Shown here: one piece after another, positions 58,988-64,000 of the stretch
Numbering within the stretch: the first letter of the stretch is position 1
How the letters are laid out: every line of letters begins with the position of its first letter
Source: Flavobacterium sp. N2038
Lineage (GTDB): Bacteria; Bacteroidota; Bacteroidia; Flavobacteriales; Flavobacteriaceae
Assembly: GCF_025947185.1 (NCBI RefSeq)
Contig: NZ_CP110001.1
Location: 2,790,001 to 2,854,000 of the forward strand
Reading direction: 5' to 3'
Length of the DNA: 64,000 bases
Notes under the pieces: model-generated
What the model saw: only the letters and a program-made list of their open reading frames with translations
Database searches by the model: none
Told to the model about the DNA's origin: nothing
Program-made: the position numbers and the translations under genes

Positions 58988-59857
58988 TTAATTTCCTGCC
59001 AGTTTGTTCAGTGTATAACTAATCAGTTCATCAACCGCTTTATAAGGATCTTCACTAAAAGTCCCTGAAGCACGATTTGCTATAATAGCATTTAAAGATA
59101 AGGCATTATGTCCTAACAGAGAAGAAAGTCCATAAATTGCTGCTGTTTCCATTTCTAAATTAGTTATTCTGGTACCGTCAAAATCAAAATTATCCATTTT
59201 ATTGTTTAATTCTGCATCCTGAATATTTAAACGCAAAACGCGTCCTTGTGGCCCATAAAAACCTCCGGCAGTTGCGGTAATTCCTTTAAAAATACGATCA
59301 GATTCTATAATTTTTTCTAATTTTTCTGAGCATGCAATAGCATAAGGTTTTCCTTTACGAATGTCCCAATTGGTATGCTGAACAAAAGCATCCTCGATGG
59401 CATGATTTGAAACTTCATCAATTAAATAGGAGCGAAGCATATTATCCAATCCAAGTCCAAACTTTGACATTACAAAACTATCTACCGGAATATCAGCCTG
59501 TAAAGATCCTGAAGTTCCAATTCTGATGATATTTAAAGAAGTTAGATTTTCCTTTGGCTGACGTGTAGTTAAATCAATATTTACTAAAGCATCAAGTTCA
59601 TTAACCACAATATCAATATTATCCGGACCAATTCCTGTTGACATTACCGTGATTCTTTTGCCTTTGTAAATTCCCGTTTGGGTTTTAAATTCTCTTTTTT
59701 GGGTTGAAAATTCTATTGAATCAAAAAACTGAGTAATTTTTTCTACTCTGTTCTGATCTCCAACAAATATTATATCATGTGCAATATGTTCCGGGCGAAG
59801 ATTTAAGTGGTAAACACTTCCGTCGGGATTAAGTATTAATTCTGATGCTTGTATCAT
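58988..59857 (-). CDS. nucleoside phosphorylase (uridine phosphorylase-like)
   Basis: 289 aa. PNP/UDP family: IFVGDQNRVEKITQFFDS, VMSTGIGPDNIDIVVNELDAL, IIRIGTSGSLQADIPVDSFV, and ITNLEMETAAIYGLSSLLGH with the catalytic E-M-E-T. It phosphorolyses a nucleoside, with Glu and Arg of the active site present. Flavobacteria have one or two such genes. It is preceded on its strand by SUI1 and its own leader. Confidence 0.85.
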   Translation of the reverse strand: MIQASELILNPDGSVYHLNLRPEHIAHDIIFVGDQNRVEKITQFFDSIEFSTQKREFKTQTGIYKGKRITVMSTGIGPDNIDIVVNELDALVNIDLTTRQPKENLTSLNIIRIGTSGSLQADIPVDSFVMSKFGLGLDNMLRSYLIDEVSNHAIEDAFVQHTNWDIRKGKPYAIACSEKLEKIIESDRIFKGITATAGGFYGPQGRVLRLNIQDAELNNKMDNFDFDGTRITNLEMETAAIYGLSSLLGHNALSLNAIIANRASGTFSEDPYKAVDELISYTLNKLAGN

Positions 59858-60000
59858 TTTTTTTCTTTAAGATTCTGAGGTTCTAAGTTACAAAGGTTTT
59901 CTGTAGAGGCGCACAGCAGTGCATCTTTTTTATGCTCACAGATTTAACGGATTGAACAGATTGTCACAGATTTTTATTTTAAGGTTATGTTTTTTTTTGA

Positions 60001-60098
60001 AATTCCAATTTTTGAAATTCCAAATTCCAAAATTTTAATCGCAAAGCTTTGTATTTAAGCGTTAGCAATTGGAATTTGGAATTTTAAAATTTGGAATT
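60001..60098. repeat. GGAATTTGGAATTT-type inverted repeat after the SUI1 gene
   Basis: The 30 bases at 60001-60030 and 60069-60098 are complementary with about three mismatches; the core is AAATTCCAAATTCCAA. The right arm reaches the stop of the SUI1 gene. Between the arms is a 38-nt spacer. Confidence 0.75.
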
Positions 60099-60430
60099 TA
60101 ACCACCTACACGCTTTGTTTTAAATCCTTTTTCTTTTAGGATAGCCATAATTTTATCGCGATAATCACCTTGTATAATAATTGAATCGTCTTTAAAAGTA
60201 CCACCAACACTAAGTTTTGTTTTTATTTCTTTGGCCAGAATTTTAAAATCTTCATCAGATCCTTCATAACCTTCGATTATTGTAGTTGCTTTTCCTTTGC
60301 GTTTTTCAAATTTACAAATCATCGGTTCTTTCTGAACATACAATACATGTTCCTGTTCCTGAACCTCTTCCGGCTCATTTGATTCTACGTGATCTGGAAA
60401 TAAATTTTTTAATTGATCTTTAAAGTCCAT
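60098..60430 (-). CDS. SUI1/YciH-family translation factor
   Basis: 110 aa. The core fold IEGYEGSDEDFKILAKEIKTK, then SVGGTFKDDSIIIQGDYRDK and IMAILKEKGFKTKRVGG match the eIF1/SUI1 family. The bacterial members (YciH) are non-essential and tune initiation fidelity. The N-terminal 35 aa are acidic. Its stop codon overlaps an inverted repeat. Confidence 0.88.
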   Translation of the reverse strand: MDFKDQLKNLFPDHVESNEPEEVQEQEHVLYVQKEPMICKFEKRKGKATTIIEGYEGSDEDFKILAKEIKTKLSVGGTFKDDSIIIQGDYRDKIMAILKEKGFKTKRVGG

Positions 60431-60481
60431 AATTTTTTATTCTAAAAAAAAAAAATCCAATAAATATAGTTTGTAAAAATT

Positions 60482-60522
60482 AAATTCCAAATCCCAAAAG
60501 GTTGAATTGGAATTTGGAATTT
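60482..60522. repeat. GGAATTTGGAATTT-type hairpin after the oxygenase gene
   Basis: AAATTCCAAATCCCAA (60482-60497) and TTGGAATTTGGAATTT (60507-60522) with one mismatch and a 9-nt loop. It is the third member of this repeat family, following the oxygenase gene by 24 bp on its strand, and may work as terminator. Confidence 0.75.
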
Positions 60523-60545
60523 AAAAATTTTAAGATTTAAAAAGG

Positions 60546-61496
60546 TTACTTTTTTATTAACCCTAAATCTACTAAACGTTCGTATAAGTAGTCACCTGCT
60601 GTAATATCCTCAAATTTCTTTGGATTTTCAGCATCAATGCAATTTTCTAAACAATCCAGACGCATATCGCTTACAGGATGCATAAAAAACGGAATTGAAT
60701 AACGTGAAGTTCCCCATAATTCTCTTGGTGGATTTACCACTTGGTGAATTGTTGATTTTAATTTGTTGTTGGTATGTCTGGATAACATATCCCCAACATT
60801 AATAACTAATTCATCATCTTCAGCAATAGCATCAATCCAGTCTCCATCATGATTTTGAACCTGAAGTCCTTTTCCTTGTGCCCCCATTAAAAGTGTAATC
60901 AAATTGATATCACCATGAGCTGCCGCGCGAATCGCATTTTCCGGTTCAGTAGTAATTGGTGGGTAATGGATTGGTCTTAAAATTGAGTTTCCGTCTTTTG
61001 CATAGTTATCAAAATAAAACTCATCTAAACCTAAATGTAAAGCTAAAGCTCTCAACACATAAACTCCCGTTTTTTCAAGCATTTGATAAGCTTCTTTACC
61101 AACAACATTAAAACGAGGTAATTCTTTTACATCAACATTTTCAGGATATTCTGATGCATATTTAGAATCTGCATCAACATATTGACCAAAATGCCAAAAC
61201 TCTTTCAAATCTCCTTCTTTGCGTCCTTTTGCATGCTCTTTTCCAAAAGATACATAACCTCTTTGTCCGCCAATACCAGGAATTTCATAATTATGCTTAG
61301 TTTCTATTGGCAAGGCGAAAAATTTTCTAATTTCACCATAAAGCTCGTCTACTAACTGATCATCTAAAAAGTGACCTTTTAGGGCTACGAAGCCAATGTT
61401 TTCAAATGCACTGCCGATTTCATTTACAAATTTTTGTTTACGTTTCGGGTCGTCCGAAAGGAAATCACGTAAGTCTACACTAGGAATGTTTTGCAT
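60546..61496 (-). CDS. 2-oxoglutarate/Fe(II) dioxygenase (isopenicillin N synthase-like)
   Basis: 316 aa with the DIOX_N and 2OG-FeII_Oxy domains. The ligands are the HxD in RAAAHGDINLITLL and the distal His in STIHQVVNPP; the co-substrate Arg is in SRYSIPFFM. The N-terminal VDLRDFLSDDPKRK and GFVALKGH are typical. The enzymes hydroxylate or desaturate a small molecule; the substrate is not apparent. It is the first gene of its unit and is divergent from the E1 gene. Confidence 0.85.
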   Translation of the reverse strand: MQNIPSVDLRDFLSDDPKRKQKFVNEIGSAFENIGFVALKGHFLDDQLVDELYGEIRKFFALPIETKHNYEIPGIGGQRGYVSFGKEHAKGRKEGDLKEFWHFGQYVDADSKYASEYPENVDVKELPRFNVVGKEAYQMLEKTGVYVLRALALHLGLDEFYFDNYAKDGNSILRPIHYPPITTEPENAIRAAAHGDINLITLLMGAQGKGLQVQNHDGDWIDAIAEDDELVINVGDMLSRHTNNKLKSTIHQVVNPPRELWGTSRYSIPFFMHPVSDMRLDCLENCIDAENPKKFEDITAGDYLYERLVDLGLIKK

Positions 61497-61895
61497 ACTT
61501 TACATTTTTTATTTTAAGATAAAAGGCCATTTAAGACCTTTCGATAACAAAGGTAGAATTTTTTATATTTGAATTATAAAAGTTGGTATAAAAATGCTTT
61601 ATAATACTTAATTTAATCTTTTCTTTACATGCCTTTTCCTTACTTAAACAACTAAGACATTATTTATCGGGTTTTGAGATCTGCTATTTTTTTAGGCACA
61701 AATCGATTCTATACTATTTAAAAATAAGAAAAACCTTATATATTTGTACGGAATTATCAAAATTTAAAAGCATATACTACCGCTCTGTTTTGCTAATTTA
61801 TCAAATTAAAAACTTAAAATAATGTTTAAATTTTTATAACATTTAATGTTAAAATTGTTATATTCATTATATTTGAAATAATAAAAACGACCCAG
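61497..61895. other. intergenic stretch between divergent genes with promoter-like boxes
   Basis: 400 bp, strongly AT-rich. TATATTTG occurs at 61739-61746 and 61868-61875; the second, 21 bp before the ATG at 61896, fits a leader of ordinary length but has TTG only 10 bp upstream (61855-61857). I see no other motif, hairpin or ORF. Confidence 0.4.
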
Positions 61896-63872
61896 ATGAT
61901 CTTTTACAGACAAAACTTAACCGACTCACAACTATTAGACTTATATAAAAAAATCCTAAAACCTCGTATGATCGAAGAAAAGATGCTAATTCTCATTCGT
62001 CAGGGAAAAGTATCAAAATGGTTTTCAGGAATAGGGCAGGAAGCAATTTCAGTTGGAATTACTGCCGCCCTGAATGAATTTGAATATATATTGCCAATGC
62101 ATCGTAATCTGGGCGTGTTTACAGCCCGAAATATCCCATTGCACAGGCTTTTTTCGCAATGGCAGGGAAAAGAAAGTGGTTTTACAAAAGGAAGAGATCG
62201 CAGTTTTCATTTTGGAACTCAGAAATATAATATTATAGGCATGATTTCTCATTTAGGTCCTCAGTTAGGAATTGCCGATGGTATTGCTCTGGCCAATAAT
62301 CTCAAAAAAAACAATAAAGTTACGGCTGTATTCACTGGCGAAGGAGCTACAAGTGAAGGAGATTTTCATGAAGCATTAAATATTGCCGCTGTCTGGAAAC
62401 TGCCGGTTATGTTTGTAATCGAAAATAATGGTTACGGATTATCGACTCCAACAAATGAACAATATGCCTGCGAAAATTTAGCCGATAAAGGAATTGGATA
62501 CGGCATTGAAAGCTGGATTATAGACGGAAATAATATTGTGGAGATTTTCAACAAAACCACTGAACTAAAAGCCGATATGCAAAAAAATCCCAGACCCGTT
62601 TTACTTGAATTTAAAACGTTTAGAATGCGGGGTCATGAAGAAGCGAGTGGTACGAAATATGTCCCGGAAGAATTGCAAAAATTATGGGCTGTAAAAGATC
62701 CTGTAGATAATTTTAGAATGTTTCTTTTAAATGAAGGAGTGCTTCAGGAAGATTATGATGCTGAATTGAGAGAACAAATTAAACAGGAAATTGAAGATAA
62801 TTTATTACTCTCAAACGCAGAACCGGAAATAATTCCAACCTATAGCGGAGAGTTAGATGATGTATACAAACCTTTTAATTATGAAGAAATTAAAAGCGAA
62901 AGCTCATCTGAGAATATTCGTTTTATTGATGCCATAAGCACTAGTTTAAAACAATCTATGGAACGTCATCAGAATCTTGTTCTTATGGGACAGGATATTG
63001 CAGAGTATGGTGGTGCCTTTAAAATCACAGAAGGTTTTGTAGATTTATTTGGAAAAGATCGCATTCGGAATACACCAATTTGCGAAAGCGCCGTTGTTTC
63101 GGCAGCAATGGGATTGTCTATTAATGGCTACAAAGCCATTGTAGAAATGCAATTTGCCGATTTTGTTTCTACAGGTTTTAATCCAATCGTAAACTTATTA
63201 GCAAAATCACATTATCGCTGGGGCGAAAACGCCGATGTGGTAGTACGTATGCCTTGCGGTGGCGGAACTCAGGCAGGACCGTTTCATTCACAAACAAATG
63301 AAGCATGGTTTACCAAAACTCCAGGTCTAAAGGTTGTTTATCCGGCTTTTCCTTATGATGCAAAAGGCTTGCTAAATACCGCAATTAATGATCCGAATCC
63401 GGTTTTGTTTTTTGAACATAAACAATTGTACAGAAGCATTTATCAGGATGTTCCAACAGATTATTACACAATTCCGTTTGGGAAAGCAGCTTTAATCAAA
63501 GAGGGGAGTGCGGTTACCATTATCGCTTTTGGAGCTCCGGTTCACTGGGCACTGGAAACTCTAGCCAAAAACCCCGAAATAGATGCCGATTTAATCGACT
63601 TAAGAACTTTGCAGCCACTTGATACCGAAACTATTTTTGCATCTGTTAAAAAGACCGGAAAAGCAATAATATACCAGGAAGATACTATGTTTGGCGGAAT
63701 TGCAAGTGATATTTCGGCTTTAATTATGGAAAACTGTTTCGAATATCTGGATGCTCCGGTAAAAAGAGTCGCAAGTTTAGACACACCAATTCCGTTTACA
63801 AAAGCACTTGAAGATCAGTTTTTAGCCAAAAACAGATTTGAAGAGGTTCTTTTGGAGCTGATAAGTTACTAA
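61896..63872 (+). CDS. fused 2-oxoacid dehydrogenase E1 alpha-beta protein
   Basis: 658 aa. The N-terminal half (1-330) is E1 alpha, with the thiamine diphosphate motif GEGATSEGDFHEALNIAAV (about 147) and MRGHEEASGT; the C-terminal half (335-658) is E1 beta, with LMGQDIAEYGGAFKITEGF and NTPICESAVVSAAMG. The fused form is common in Bacteroidota and is the E1 of branched-chain 2-oxoacid dehydrogenase rather than pyruvate dehydrogenase. E2 and E3 are not in the window. A 20-bp inverted repeat follows the stop. Confidence 0.92.
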   Translation: MIFYRQNLTDSQLLDLYKKILKPRMIEEKMLILIRQGKVSKWFSGIGQEAISVGITAALNEFEYILPMHRNLGVFTARNIPLHRLFSQWQGKESGFTKGRDRSFHFGTQKYNIIGMISHLGPQLGIADGIALANNLKKNNKVTAVFTGEGATSEGDFHEALNIAAVWKLPVMFVIENNGYGLSTPTNEQYACENLADKGIGYGIESWIIDGNNIVEIFNKTTELKADMQKNPRPVLLEFKTFRMRGHEEASGTKYVPEELQKLWAVKDPVDNFRMFLLNEGVLQEDYDAELREQIKQEIEDNLLLSNAEPEIIPTYSGELDDVYKPFNYEEIKSESSSENIRFIDAISTSLKQSMERHQNLVLMGQDIAEYGGAFKITEGFVDLFGKDRIRNTPICESAVVSAAMGLSINGYKAIVEMQFADFVSTGFNPIVNLLAKSHYRWGENADVVVRMPCGGGTQAGPFHSQTNEAWFTKTPGLKVVYPAFPYDAKGLLNTAINDPNPVLFFEHKQLYRSIYQDVPTDYYTIPFGKAALIKEGSAVTIIAFGAPVHWALETLAKNPEIDADLIDLRTLQPLDTETIFASVKKTGKAIIYQEDTMFGGIASDISALIMENCFEYLDAPVKRVASLDTPIPFTKALEDQFLAKNRFEEVLLELISY

Positions 63873-63933
63873 GGTTCTGAGATACTAAGATAATCTAAAA
63901 GAAAAACCTTAGAATCTTAGTATCTCAGAACCT
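63872..63933 (+). terminator. 20-bp inverted repeat after the E1 gene
   Basis: AGGTTCTGAGATACTAAGAT (63872-63891) is exactly complementary to 63914-63933, with a 22-nt loop; it belongs to the AGGTTC-type intergenic repeats (compare 5255-5452 and the TTCTGAGGTTCTAAG piece near 59870). The stop codon lies just upstream, so it probably terminates transcription. Confidence 0.75.
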
Positions 63934-64000
63934 CAGTATCTTTAATTCGATGTAACTTCAAATAATTGCACCTGACTTTTCAATCGGTCAATTAATAAAT

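Overview
This is an AT-rich window whose genes, promoters and intergenic repeats all point to a member of the Bacteroidota, most likely the genus Flavobacterium. The signs are promoters of the TTG-N19/21-TAnnTTTG type, dense hairpins between convergent genes, many exported proteins ending their signal peptides at A-Q or G-Q, fused E1 alpha/beta, a deoxyhypusine-synthase-like gene next to speA, and YpdA. I count about 68 protein genes, two tRNA-Val genes, one structured RNA candidate and many repeat hairpins.

Layout. 0-5.3 kb: menaquinone genes (menB partial, menA, later menC) with a UPF0173 hydrolase, a DUF2199 protein and a TPR protein between them. 5.4-18 kb: housekeeping and envelope genes: an HHH/membrane protein with an OmpA protein, CYTH plus YpdA, a frameshifted selO, msrA, a class V aminotransferase, an amino acid permease, then a minus-strand run ending in an M23 peptidase and a spermidine-synthase-like protein. 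18-24 kb: an XRE regulator divergent from an M14 carboxypeptidase with palindromes sitting on both promoters, then an Lrp regulator, ppc and DinB. 24-34 kb: recQ, a highly acidic protein, a deoxyhypusine-synthase-like enzyme plus speA (polyamine module, with a possible 59-aa leader ORF), aroB, proline dehydrogenase and an ABC exporter.

34-53 kb looks like the accessory part. Two nearly identical 360-bp blocks, each with promoter, tRNA-Val(UAC), GAAA-loop terminator, tRNA-like remnant and second terminator, lie 3361 bp apart and enclose a serine hydrolase and a membrane AraC regulator. A second serine hydrolase follows, with ten perfect tetranucleotide repeats against its start codon and an AraC remnant upstream. 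Then come a secreted NTF2/DJ-1 fusion, a HELIH metallopeptidase, a lipoprotein, a beta-propeller protein, a methyltransferase, an extra adenylate kinase, a PD-(D/E)XK nuclease, a SMI1/KNR4 protein, an acyltransferase and small VOC/XRE genes.

53-64 kb returns to core-like content: a family 2 glycosyltransferase with a structured leader, a lipocalin-like lipoprotein, a membrane transglutaminase, a substrate-binding protein, a DUF4265/VOC/DinB operon, nucleoside phosphorylase, SUI1, a 2OG-Fe(II) oxygenase and fused 2-oxoacid dehydrogenase E1.

I found no CRISPR array, no integrase or transposase, no rRNA and no obvious complete defence system. The best leads are the tRNA-flanked duplication, the repeat-tract start of the second serine hydrolase, the speA leader, the menC start-codon inverted repeat, and the shared operators of the XRE/M14 pair. 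All were read by eye without database searches.
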